Source: G965214625 sp965214625 (lineage in GTDB: Bacteria; Pseudomonadota; Gammaproteobacteria; Arenicellales; Poriferihabitantaceae). From it: DNA of 64,000 bases. Location: assembly GCA_965214625.1 (NCBI GenBank), contig OZ243962.1:806001-870000 (forward strand), written 5' to 3'. Under the pieces are notes generated by a model, which did no database searches, was not told the origin of the DNA, and worked only from the letters and a program-made list of their open reading frames with translations. Positions 34,736-43,578 of the stretch are shown piece after piece (positions within the stretch are counted from its first letter, which is position 1; the number at the start of each line of letters is the position of its first letter). A program made the translations under genes and the position numbers.

Positions 34736-35145
34736 GATCAAATTCATTGGTAAAATGGCATTTTCAGGATCCACCCTGGCGCATCGTTCTTTACACACCG
34801 CAGGCCTCTTTCCAATGTATGGCGAAAGCTCATTATTCGCTCCCAAGGTCTGATCACGCTACCCGATGACCGATCGGGGTAAAGTCCTGTTATACGGCGG
34901 CTGAACCAGCACCGTCTCCTGTCATCGCAACAACGTTCTCTGAACCCAATTACTTTCCCGTTGCATTGCGTACAGCCCCTTTGCGATAAACAGCCGTCAT
35001 GCCTATAAACAAAAGAGTGCAAAGACAGCATCAAAATAGTACAGTGGAAAACATGCCACCACCATGAAAACAACCGATTGAAATAAAGTGACTCACCGCA
35101 AACCGGTTCCAATAGTGACTCTTTTCGTTCATTTTGAGGATGGAT
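34736..35145. other. Divergent gap between guaB and the ArsR-methyltransferase gene
   Basis: About 400 bases without a supported gene. It must carry the promoter of the plus-strand gene and upstream control for guaB. I see no riboswitch or repeat I can name. Confidence 0.35.
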
Positions 35146-36084
35146 ATGCATAAATTACTGTCTGTTCTTAGGGCCGCGGGTGAAATCACCCGTCTGAGAA
35201 TACTGTCTATCTTGAGCAATAGCGAACTGACTGTTTCGGAACTGGTGGAGATCCTTGATCAGAGCCAGCCGAGAGTGAGCCGACATCTGAAACTGCTTTG
35301 TGATTCAGGGCTGCTGGAGAGATATCAGGAAGGAACGCGCGTATTTCATCGGATTGCCGACGGCGGAGAAGTCGCCAACACTGCCAAAGGGCTGTTGAAT
35401 CTGATTGACTTTTCGGACCAAACACTGCGGGAAGATCACCGGCGCCTGAAAGAAATCAAAGCACGCAATGCGGAACTCGCAGCACAATATTTCAGTACCA
35501 TCGCACAGGAATGGGACACGGCCCGAAACCGCATGGTCGCGGATAGTGATGTTGAAACCAAGCTGATCCAGTCTCTGAACACACAACATCGTAACCTGTT
35601 GATTGATCTGGGTACCGGCACCGGGCGCATGTTGCAAATCTTCTCACCCTATATCGAAAGAGGAATCGGCATTGATCTGAATCGAGAAATGTTACTCGTG
35701 GCACGTTCCAATCTGGATACGGCCACAGTGACAAACTGCACTGTCCGACAAGGCGATATTCGTCAGTTGCATCTGGAGGCCCATACCGCCGACATTGTGA
35801 TCATCCACCAGGTGCTGCATTATCTGGACGACCCTGACAAGGTGATTAAGGAAGCCGAGCGGATACTGAAACCACAGGGACAATTGCTCATCGTTGATTT
35901 CCTTCCCCATGATATGGAGTTCCTGCGTGAACAGCACGCCCACAGAAGATTGGGGATTTCCAACGGGTCTCTGGAACATTGGTGCCGTCGATTTGATCTA
36001 GTCCACCATCTACAACTCCCCTCTCCGGGTTATCGCCAGACAGAAACCTTGACCGTGGGACTCTGGGATTTTAAAAAACAATAG
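35146..36084 (+). CDS. ArsR-type regulator fused to SAM-dependent methyltransferase
   Basis: 312 residues in two parts. Residues 1-90 are an ArsR winged helix: LRAAGEITRLRILSILSNSELTVSELVEIL (key part GEITRLRILSIL), QPRVSRHLKLLCDSGLLER. Residues about 140-290 are a class I methyltransferase with the SAM motif LIDLGTGTGRMLQIF, the acidic GIDLNREML, and LLIVDFLPHD. Fusions of this type are common near methionine-cycle genes; the binding domain may sense SAM or S-adenosylhomocysteine. Here no methionine gene is next to it; it is divergent from guaBA. GAGG six bases before ATG 35146 decides the start. Not an arsenic gene: the metal-site cysteines are absent. Confidence 0.85.
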   Translation: MHKLLSVLRAAGEITRLRILSILSNSELTVSELVEILDQSQPRVSRHLKLLCDSGLLERYQEGTRVFHRIADGGEVANTAKGLLNLIDFSDQTLREDHRRLKEIKARNAELAAQYFSTIAQEWDTARNRMVADSDVETKLIQSLNTQHRNLLIDLGTGTGRMLQIFSPYIERGIGIDLNREMLLVARSNLDTATVTNCTVRQGDIRQLHLEAHTADIVIIHQVLHYLDDPDKVIKEAERILKPQGQLLIVDFLPHDMEFLREQHAHRRLGISNGSLEHWCRRFDLVHHLQLPSPGYRQTETLTVGLWDFKKQ

Positions 36085-36433
36085 CATCATCTCAACGATC
36101 ATGGTGCACTAATCATCACATGTACCCATCACTTCAACGACATACCATACCAAGCACGAAGAATTGATCCGTGCCTCGTCTCCATTGGGCCATGAAGACA
36201 ATGTCTGGTTCCGTGCCAAACAAATGCGCACGCTAGTGTATGATATGCCTACAGGCTCTGCTTTGAATATGACGTTGCAAATAAACGACCCCTGTTGGAT
36301 AGTGCAAGATTATATTTTATCTCCACTGTTTGTAGTTTGACCTGACCGAAAAGCCAGTAACCCTAAAACACATTTCGATACCGTCTTATCTGTTTGTTTT
36401 TTCTCCCATATCCAATCGTTGTTCCAATCACAA
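36085..36433. other. Gap before avtA
   Basis: No supported gene. One plus-strand frame is open for about 75 codons (36111-36340) with protein-like content (RAKQMRTLVYDMPTG) but no good start and no recognisable family, so I leave it uncalled. An AT-rich part near 36360-36410 may hold the avtA promoter. Confidence 0.3.
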
Positions 36434-37699
36434 ATGCACTTTTCCAGATTCGCTGATCACTTCACACAAGATAGCGGCATCCTTCAATTGATGAATGATC
36501 TTGGACATACCGTCAACCAAGACATCGAATTCCTGTCACTTGGTGGTGGCAATCCGGCCTCGATCACACGGGTCGAACAATGTTTCAGACAGGAGATGGA
36601 AAATATCCTGAAAGAGGGAAACCGGTTTGAAAGGATGATCGGCAACTATGACGCCCCTCAGGGGAACCAGTCCTTCCTGAACGCACTCTCTGAGTTTCTG
36701 CAGTCGGAATTCGGTTGGCCGGTCGAATCCAAAAACATCGCGGTGACCAACGGCAGCCAGGCCAGTTTTGGCATTCTATTCAACCTTTTTGCCGGAGAAT
36801 ATCGTGACGGGACGGACAGGCGGATATTATTACCGATAACACCGGAATATATTGGATACGAGCATGTCGGGCTGGGGAGTCACCCTTTATTCATCGCGAA
36901 CCGGCCGGTGATCACAAAACACCCGGAAGATGATCTGTTCTTCAAATATCGATTTGATTTCGACAATCTGGTGATTGGCGACGATATTGGTGCAGTCTGC
37001 ATTTCCAGGCCGACCAATCCCACTGGTAATGTCGTCACCGAGGGGGAATTGGAAAAGCTGTCGAAGATGGTCTCAGCACGTGGCATACCGCTCATCCTGG
37101 ACGGTGCTTATGGTCTGCCGTTTCCGGGTATTGTTTTTTGCGATGCCCAACCACGATGGAGCGATAACATTATTTTGTGTCTCAGCTTATCCAAACTCGG
37201 ACTGCCGGGAACCCGAACCGGTATCATCATCGCACACGGATCGGTCATACAGCAGATCACCCGTGCCAATGCAGTCTATAACCTCGCCCCCGGGCGTTTT
37301 GGTCCGACACTCGTCACCCGATTAATTCAGAACCGGAAACTGATTCCGCTGTGCCAGGAGATCATCAAACCCTATTATCTGGAACGTTCCCGTCAGGCCA
37401 TTGCCCGAATCAGGGAAAAGATGGCTGACCTGCCGGTGCGTGTACATCTGTCTGAAGGCGCGATATTCCTGTGGCTGTGGTTTAAGGATCTGCCGATCAG
37501 TAGTGAAACACTCTATCAAAACTTGAAGCGCAAAGGGGTGCTTGTGGTCGCTGGACACCATTTCTTCCCCGGACTGGAAGAAAGCTGGGAGCACAAACAC
37601 GAATGCATCCGAGTTTCTTATGCCGCCGATCCGTCGCAGGTATCTACAGGACTTGATATCATCGCACAGGAAGTACGCAAGGCTTATCATTCTAGTTAA
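36434..37699 (+). CDS. avtA: Valine--pyruvate aminotransferase
   Basis: 421 residues matching AvtA along its length: LSLGGGNPASI, IGNYDAPQGNQSFL, NIAVTNGSQASFGILFNLFAG (key part NGSQASF), PEYIGYEHVGLG, CISRPTNPTGNVVT and the PLP lysine in LCLSLSKLGLPGTRTG. GAIFLWLWFKDLPIS and GHHFFPGLEESWEH close the protein. It transfers the amino group between alanine and 2-oxoisovalerate, linking valine and alanine pools. ATG 36434 is chosen over an upstream TTG. It heads a three-gene operon with the next two genes at spacings of +8 and -4 bases, an unusual setting for avtA. Confidence 0.9.
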   Translation: MHFSRFADHFTQDSGILQLMNDLGHTVNQDIEFLSLGGGNPASITRVEQCFRQEMENILKEGNRFERMIGNYDAPQGNQSFLNALSEFLQSEFGWPVESKNIAVTNGSQASFGILFNLFAGEYRDGTDRRILLPITPEYIGYEHVGLGSHPLFIANRPVITKHPEDDLFFKYRFDFDNLVIGDDIGAVCISRPTNPTGNVVTEGELEKLSKMVSARGIPLILDGAYGLPFPGIVFCDAQPRWSDNIILCLSLSKLGLPGTRTGIIIAHGSVIQQITRANAVYNLAPGRFGPTLVTRLIQNRKLIPLCQEIIKPYYLERSRQAIARIREKMADLPVRVHLSEGAIFLWLWFKDLPISSETLYQNLKRKGVLVVAGHHFFPGLEESWEHKHECIRVSYAADPSQVSTGLDIIAQEVRKAYHSS

Positions 37700-37707
37700 A
37701 CAAGTTC

Positions 37708-38901
37708 ATGTCCAAGCTGCTGGTTTTTGACGAAAAAAACGATACCAAAATTCCTTTTCTGCGAGGAATGTTGACCAAGTCCTTGCAGACTGCCGGATTG
37801 AATTTTGTCGATGCCTATCAAGTGGCCACTGAGGTACGAGAAGACCTCGACGAGATCGATATCGTGACCACGGCAGAATTAAGAGCGAGAGTCATCGAGA
37901 CCTTGATGGACGACTACCCCGCCGCTGTACTGAACCAGTATCAGCATAAAGAAGCACTGCTAGGCGATAATCTTCTGGTTGATACGAGTGACGGTGTCTC
38001 CCGTCCCTTTTCAAGAAGCTTGCATGCGCTGCAACTGCAAAGCAGCGCCCTTTCAAAAGAACAATGCAGCATGATCACCCGGAAAATCCACAGCACCCTG
38101 ATCAGAAGAAAAATCAGAAGAATTTCAAATAAAGAACTGGTTTCGATGACCTACCTGTCGATCAAAAATGAGTTGAATCAGGAATCCGCCGATCACTATC
38201 TCATCTGGGATGACTTTCAGAGAAACAGCTACCCACTGCTTCTGCTGATCGGTGGCGTACCAGGATGTGGTAAAAGCACGATCTCCACCGAAATCGCCAA
38301 TCGACTCGGCATCGTCCGCACTCAATCGACCGACATGTTGAGAGAAGTGATGCGAATTTTGATCCCCGAAAAACTGGCGCCTTCCCTGCATACATCTTCG
38401 TTCAAAGCAGGCAAGGTTTTACAAAAGACCGACTTGTATGAAACAAAGAAAGAACATAATCTGCTCTACGGCTTTCAGCGTCAGACTGAAATGGTGGAAG
38501 TCGCCTGTCAGGCGGTCATTCAGCGTGCGTTGAACGAGCGGGTATCGATGATCGTTGAAGGCGTTCACATCAGACCGACCCTGTGTTCCCAAATAACCGA
38601 CCCTGACGCCGTTGTCGTACCGATTACGCTGTCTGTGCTGGATAAAAAACAACTTATCCGGTATATCAAGGGTCGATCAGACGAAAACAAACAACGTCGG
38701 GCTCAGCGATATTTAAAGAATATTGATGACATCTGGCAACTGCAAACAGTGCTGCTGTCGGAAGCCGATAGCGAGGATATCGAGATTATCAATAATCTAC
38801 ATCTTGAAAAAACGGTCTCCGAAATTATCAAGATCATCATCCAGACCATCGCGGTGACGTACCAGGACAAAATCGTCCACTTGAGAAATCAATACCAGTG
38901 A
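37708..38901 (+). CDS. 2-phosphoglycerate-kinase-like protein with ATP-cone-like N-terminal repeats
   Basis: 397 residues. The first 160 hold two alpha-helical ATP-cone-like repeats (about 10-75: IPFLRGMLTKSLQTAGL; about 97-160: PFSRSLHALQLQSSALS). The kinase domain begins near 165 with IWDDFQRNSYPLLLLIGGVPGCGKST (P-loop 182-191), then TQSTDMLREVMR, SFKAG, MIVEGVHIRP and a basic stretch RSDENKQRRAQRYLKNIDDIW (key part NKQRRAQRYL). This plan matches the 2-phosphoglycerate kinases of methanogens, which make 2,3-bisphosphoglycerate. ATG 37708 follows avtA by eight bases and the stop overlaps the next gene by four. The kinase fold is clear; the substrate is inferred from family and from the phosphoglycerate-mutase-like neighbour. 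Confidence 0.75.
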   Translation: MSKLLVFDEKNDTKIPFLRGMLTKSLQTAGLNFVDAYQVATEVREDLDEIDIVTTAELRARVIETLMDDYPAAVLNQYQHKEALLGDNLLVDTSDGVSRPFSRSLHALQLQSSALSKEQCSMITRKIHSTLIRRKIRRISNKELVSMTYLSIKNELNQESADHYLIWDDFQRNSYPLLLLIGGVPGCGKSTISTEIANRLGIVRTQSTDMLREVMRILIPEKLAPSLHTSSFKAGKVLQKTDLYETKKEHNLLYGFQRQTEMVEVACQAVIQRALNERVSMIVEGVHIRPTLCSQITDPDAVVVPITLSVLDKKQLIRYIKGRSDENKQRRAQRYLKNIDDIWQLQTVLLSEADSEDIEIINNLHLEKTVSEIIKIIIQTIAVTYQDKIVHLRNQYQ

Positions 38902-40175
38902 ACACAGTAACAAAGGGCATTATCTTCATACTGGATGGTCTGGGAGACCGGCCTTGCGTAGAACTCAATGGTGCTACGCCCTTGGAGGCTGCTGATACCC
39001 CCTGTCTTGATCTCCTTGCCGCCAGGGGACAAACCGGATTGATGGACCCCCTTTTGGCTGGCTTGCCAGTGGATACACATACCGGTGTCGGTATTTTGTT
39101 TGGTATGCCTCCTACAGAAGCCATCACGCTATGCAGGGGCCCTATCGAAGCGGCGGGAATCGGTCTGACGCGTCTTCCCGGCGATCTCCTGTTTCGGGCC
39201 AATCTCGCAACTGTATCCCCCAAACAGCACCACTTCGAGATCATTGATCGCAGGGCTGGACGAATCAGTGATCAGGTCGAAGTGTTATGCCAGTCACTGC
39301 AAAACATTGAGGTGGGCAATCAGATTCATGCCAGTTTGCACCCGGCAACCCAGCACCGCTGCGTCCTTCGGTTACGGGGTCCGCAACTATCGGCCACGAT
39401 CAGTGATACCGACCCTGGCGGGAAAACAACCACCCAGTATATTCTGCCTTGCCAGCCACAACATGAAAACGATGAATCGGCACGCATTACAGCCGAGGCG
39501 GTGAATACATTTACAAGCGCGGCTCACAGGATACTAAGCACACATCCGATCAATCTGGAAAGGACTCTCCAGGGTCTACCTTCAGCCAATGGCGTTCTCA
39601 TGAGAGGGGCAGGCATGCATCAACCTCATAAAAACCTTCTGTCCCACTTGGATATAAAGGTCGCCGTTATTTCAGGTGAAAGCACTATTCTTGGACTTGC
39701 CCGTTTATTCGAATTTACCCAGTTGAGTGACCCACGATTCACTGCGCTACCCGATACGGATCTGACACTGAAACTCGATACTGTCAAGCAGGCCCTGGAA
39801 AATCACGATTTGGTTTACCTGCATCTGAAAGGTACCGACACTGCGGCCCATGATAAAAACCCCCTATTGAAAAGAGACTTTATCAGTGCATTTGATGCAG
39901 CCCTCGGGAAAATGCAATTTGACAACACGCTCATTGGCGTTTGCGCCGACCATTCAACCGATTCGGTCCGTGGTGAACACAGCGGGGATGCAGTCCCTAT
40001 CTTGATATATAATCCGTTTGGACGCAGAGATATCACGAAACACTACAATGAGACTGACTGTGCCCAAGGCGCACTCAACCGACTGACAGCGCAATCTTAT
40101 TTAACCTCAATCCTTGATGGCATGGGACGTTTGGGAAATTTCAAGCCCAGCAGCATTGATTACTTTGCCAAATAA
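38898..40175 (+). CDS. Archaeal-type cofactor-independent phosphoglycerate-mutase-like protein
   Basis: 425 residues of the alkaline-phosphatase superfamily, closest in plan to ApgM. Metal-site text: FILDGLGDRP, then HLKGTDTAAHDKNPLLK and CADHSTDSVRGEHSGDAVPILIY (key part ADHSTD and HSGDAVP). ApgM proteins have a catalytic serine in GSDTAHL; here the comparable place reads VDTHTGVGILFG, so threonine 60 or 62 would replace serine and a metal-binding residue may differ. It may therefore be a divergent mutase or a phosphatase of bisphosphoglycerate. The start is GTG 38898, overlapping the kinase stop (GTGA). The coupling to the kinase suggests the two act on the same phosphoglycerate pool. Confidence 0.72.
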   Translation: MNTVTKGIIFILDGLGDRPCVELNGATPLEAADTPCLDLLAARGQTGLMDPLLAGLPVDTHTGVGILFGMPPTEAITLCRGPIEAAGIGLTRLPGDLLFRANLATVSPKQHHFEIIDRRAGRISDQVEVLCQSLQNIEVGNQIHASLHPATQHRCVLRLRGPQLSATISDTDPGGKTTTQYILPCQPQHENDESARITAEAVNTFTSAAHRILSTHPINLERTLQGLPSANGVLMRGAGMHQPHKNLLSHLDIKVAVISGESTILGLARLFEFTQLSDPRFTALPDTDLTLKLDTVKQALENHDLVYLHLKGTDTAAHDKNPLLKRDFISAFDAALGKMQFDNTLIGVCADHSTDSVRGEHSGDAVPILIYNPFGRRDITKHYNETDCAQGALNRLTAQSYLTSILDGMGRLGNFKPSSIDYFAK

Positions 40176-40377
40176 AACAAGATGGTGAACCGATACAAGG
40201 GCTGGAAATGCCCGATTCGCCAGTGTAATATCCGCTCGGACTTTGCGACACAGCCGGAAACAGGTCAGCGGGCCCGTCCCTTCAGCCAAATGTCGCCATT
40301 ATCTTTGTCGCTCAGTTCCGATGACGGGAAATGACCTGATTCGGATAGTCACTTTCAGTGAAATACGCAATCAGAGT

Positions 40378-40447
<70 letters not shown>

Positions 40448-40453
<6 letters not shown>

Positions 40454-40475
40454 CTTCGGTGATGCAAAGTGGTGC
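40448..40475 (+). terminator. Hairpin overlapping the tRNA 3' end
   Basis: GCACCACTT (40448-40456) pairs with AAGTGGTGC (40467-40475), followed by TTCTC. It begins inside the tRNA acceptor end and would compete with its fold, so it may act as terminator or processing signal. The T-run is weak. Confidence 0.45.
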
Positions 40476-40630
40476 TTCTCATGTTGTTGGGCGTGTGGCC
40501 CATCAGCGTGACGCATCATGTATTGGTGTCCTTACGGGAATTTCGACCCGGGTGCCAAGCCATGCATCTCGATTGATACCTGCTACGACGATCAAGGACA
40601 TCGTCGACTCATTCAGCACAGCATCTGTCT

Positions 40631-41287
40631 TTACATTCGAGCAGTCGCCATTGTTACTTGTGCCAGTCGCCGTTCAATCTCTCTTACGGCAGTCGTCACA
40701 GCTTGCCCGATCAAATCCATTCGCCTGATCTGTCTAATCCGCTCTGCTACGCCTTTATGCTCCCTGTCGGAAAGCAAATATCTGAAAAGCCCCCCTGCAT
40801 CCATCAGTCCGATGATCGCAATATCTCGTGGATCGGGAATTTCGTCGCTGAAAAGAATCGACATTATGCGAAGTTTCACCTCACGGTCTGCCGTTCCATC
40901 GACAAGAGGATACCGTCTTGATTTGAACACCCAAAGGAACAGATCATCCTCCTGTCTCAGAATTCCTTTTTTGCAAAGACGATCAAGTGCCTTTTGACGG
41001 ATTTCTTCAGAAGCGCCTTGACAATGCTCAACCCAGTATCGGGCATCATGCTTCCCTCCCTCTGCCACTATGAGCTCAAGAACCGGATCAAGAAGATCGT
41101 CTCCGGTCGGCCTAGAATCAATGACAGTCAGATTGTTCAAGTCCGTATCAACCTTACCCATCAACGCAAGATCCATAAGAATCGCGCCAGACAACACGCA
41201 TCTAAAATAATGATCCGGAGCAGGTACAAACTTTCCATCCTCATCCTCAAGAAGCAAGAGCATAATCTCTTCGGCAAAACTCAGCAC
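40631..41287 (-). CDS. GPP34-family (GOLPH3-like) phosphoprotein
   Basis: 218 residues, all-helical, of the GPP34 family: SFAEEIMLLLLEDEDGKFVP at the start, SGAILMDLALMGKVDTDLNNLTVID (key part GAILMDLALMGKV), LDRLCKKGILRQE and a helical C-terminus. In eukaryotes the GOLPH3 relatives bind phosphatidylinositol-4-phosphate on Golgi membranes; bacterial members have no settled role. The start is GTG 41287. It is single, between tRNA-Thr and the rseB end, with gaps on both sides. Confidence 0.85.
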   Translation of the reverse strand: MLSFAEEIMLLLLEDEDGKFVPAPDHYFRCVLSGAILMDLALMGKVDTDLNNLTVIDSRPTGDDLLDPVLELIVAEGGKHDARYWVEHCQGASEEIRQKALDRLCKKGILRQEDDLFLWVFKSRRYPLVDGTADREVKLRIMSILFSDEIPDPRDIAIIGLMDAGGLFRYLLSDREHKGVAERIRQIRRMDLIGQAVTTAVREIERRLAQVTMATARM

Positions 41288-41741
41288 AATATCTCCTCGT
41301 TCTGATCTTTAAAACCTAACACACTATATCAAACATCTGCCAACACAGACTATTGTATCCCTGAAACCGCAAAAGAACATTGAACCGATATTCTCTCAAT
41401 CGGTTGCGTGACAAACAGACCAATACGGCTCGTTAAATCACTCGAACTGCTATTCGTTGGAGACCAAAGACACTTATCCAACGTACTGTACGATACACCT
41501 GCCAGAACTCCGGCACCACCGAGGGCTATCAATTTGACGGTACGATTCCCCTCGTTTTACTGTCGACAAAAAAGCCACTGCTATTTCATACTCAACAGTA
41601 ATACTGATGAGTATAAGCAACTGCATTATATGAGTCAATTTGTTTGAGCCGACCCACGCCCACTTGGTGCCATCCGGTTGGTTTCAGGCCGATCCCTTTA
41701 TCATCCGGTACCGAACGTGGTTCGTTGCTGTCTCTCCCGGA
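41288..41741. other. Gap between GPP34 gene and rseB
   Basis: 454 bases, AT-rich, with no supported gene, repeat or RNA that I can name. It should contain the promoter of the GPP34 gene (minus strand) and the end of the rpoE operon transcript. Confidence 0.35.
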
Positions 41742-42776
41742 TCAGGGTTGATAAACAATTCCGCTTGCCACAAGTTGGACCGTCCGTGCAGGCACTTCAC
41801 CGATGACCGTGATGTTGTGATAATTGATGGTGTCCCGATACACATGTATCGCACCCATCCGACTCAGCCCCCCCATACCACTTTGACCCTCTTTCGCCTC
41901 ATTAATAAAGACTGATAACGTGGCAAGCCCATCGGTATAAACCAAGTGTTCAACCTCATCGGCTTCTGTGGGAGACACCCTTCGAATATGTTTCGACAAC
42001 CGATAACCGTCAGGCATCTGATTCACCCGCCAGTCAGACGATTCCAGCGGAGTGGACATCGGTGATTTGAAATCACCAAACCATTGAAATTCATCTTTGT
42101 TGCTGATCGCTTGCAATTGGACATCCGAAATAGGGCCTCCAATGTCCACATTGACAAACATATACTGTTCAATAATCTCTTCTTTTTCGTTGGTCATGTC
42201 CGAACGCAACACCAGGCCCGATTCCTTATCCGCCCACAATGTGTATCCGTAACGATAATGATCATTCGGTAGAATATATAGCTGGTGGGCAAGACGATTG
42301 GCAATTCGGGCATCCTTGCCCTCTTTAAATTGATAATTTTTCGACAGTTCAGCAAAACTGCCGGGCAGAATTCTCGGAAAGCCACTCTTCGACATCTGTC
42401 TGTGATCATGCATGCCCATCCGCTGATCCGGCATGAAGCACCATACACGATTCCTGTCCCGGATAACTTCTCTCGCCTCACCGTGAAGTGAATACAACCG
42501 TTCCTGCATCATCCCGTCAGTCACTCGACGGACAACCTCCATGGCCTCAATTCTACCGTCATGGACATAGATGAAGGTGCCTGCAAAATTGACTTCAGCT
42601 GACGCTTTGTTGATTTTCATTATCCAGGAAGACACGTCAGCTGTTGCAGGCAGGTTCACTGTGATCAACGCGACAACAGTCACCCAGATCATCAGCAATC
42701 TTTTTAAAATCATGTGGGTTGATCGAACTGCTGAGTTCATGTCTGATGGCTGTGGTCGCGATACAGGGGCCATCAT
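41742..42776 (-). CDS. rseB: Sigma-E regulatory protein RseB/MucB
   Basis: 344 residues from the ATG that overlaps the rseA stop (ATGA at 42773-42776); inner ATGs at 42740 and 42713 would shorten the signal-peptide region, whose core is LLMIWVTVVALITVNLPATA. The mature protein has the lipid-binding-like fold with NFAGTFIYVHDGRIEAMEVVRR, EAREVIRDRN, a cysteine in RVWCFMPDQ, GYTLWADKESGLVLRSD and the C-terminal domain ending ASGIVYQP. It binds the periplasmic part of RseA and protects it from DegS-type cleavage. It is the third gene of rpoE-rseA-rseB. Confidence 0.88.
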   Translation of the reverse strand: MMAPVSRPQPSDMNSAVRSTHMILKRLLMIWVTVVALITVNLPATADVSSWIMKINKASAEVNFAGTFIYVHDGRIEAMEVVRRVTDGMMQERLYSLHGEAREVIRDRNRVWCFMPDQRMGMHDHRQMSKSGFPRILPGSFAELSKNYQFKEGKDARIANRLAHQLYILPNDHYRYGYTLWADKESGLVLRSDMTNEKEEIIEQYMFVNVDIGGPISDVQLQAISNKDEFQWFGDFKSPMSTPLESSDWRVNQMPDGYRLSKHIRRVSPTEADEVEHLVYTDGLATLSVFINEAKEGQSGMGGLSRMGAIHVYRDTINYHNITVIGEVPARTVQLVASGIVYQP

Positions 42777-43294
42777 TGATCCATCGGTTGATTGGTCACC
42801 AACTTGGAGTAAACAACCAGTCCGTTCAATCCGGTCGATGAACTGAATTCACCATGCTTCGCCAACATGACCCCAAAATCGTTTGCAAACTGCTGTTGCT
42901 CCAATGTCCGGGGTTCGGTTCGTTCAGCCACCAATGAAGTCGACTGAACGGGTTTCTCCTGGATCGGGTTGAGCACGATCACCGCCAGCAGGACGACGGA
43001 GGCAGCCAGAGCGAACAGGCCAGATACTTTCCAAGTCTTCGCAGCGGGATGGATCCGGTGACGTGTCTCAGCCCCCGACGACAAGACAGTGGGCTCCTTT
43101 TCCAATTGTGACCAAATCCGGTCTGTCAGATCCACACCTGTCGATGTAATCTCATTTCTCATTGCACTACCGATCAGATGGTAATGTTTCCAACACCGAA
43201 TCGCCCCGTCATCCGACATGATCTTTCCCAATATCACATGGCGCTCAGACTCTGTCAGTTCATGGTCAATCAACAATGAAATTTTTTCGTTCAT
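42773..43294 (-). CDS. rseA: Anti-sigma-E factor RseA
   Basis: 173 residues. The N-terminal sigma-binding domain begins MNEKISLLIDHELTESER with WKHYHLIGSAMRNE; one membrane helix (about residues 92-110, FALAASVVLLAVIVL) follows; the periplasmic part is short and ends MDQ. It holds sigma-E at the inner membrane until cleaved under envelope stress. ATG 43294 fits the family start; an upstream TTG in frame is unlikely. The gap to rpoE is about 285 bases, longer than the near-contiguous arrangement in Escherichia coli. Family recognition rests mostly on the N-terminal motif and the gene order. Confidence 0.85.
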   Translation of the reverse strand: MNEKISLLIDHELTESERHVILGKIMSDDGAIRCWKHYHLIGSAMRNEITSTGVDLTDRIWSQLEKEPTVLSSGAETRHRIHPAAKTWKVSGLFALAASVVLLAVIVLNPIQEKPVQSTSLVAERTEPRTLEQQQFANDFGVMLAKHGEFSSSTGLNGLVVYSKLVTNQPMDQ

Positions 43295-43578
43295 GTAGGC
43301 ACTATCAGATTGCACTGCTACCAAATTTAGTGTCTGTGGCGCGGAAATAGTTCACCAGATATGACATATTTCAACATTTTTGTAACACTCGTTTGCCCAA
43401 TCCGATTCAAGTCAGATCATCTGTCCTGCTTGTGTCCACACACTTGGTCGACACAATAAAATGAAAACACCGCCTCCTGTCTGAAACCACCAATCTGAAC
43501 GGTATCAAGATGGCATTTCGCTTCCCGACCAATTCAAACACTCCTATATATTCACGATCACGACTTCATTCAGATACA

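Noticed and set aside
36111..36340. Open frame of about 75 codons before avtA
   Set aside because: It lacks a usable start and ribosome site and matches no family I know.
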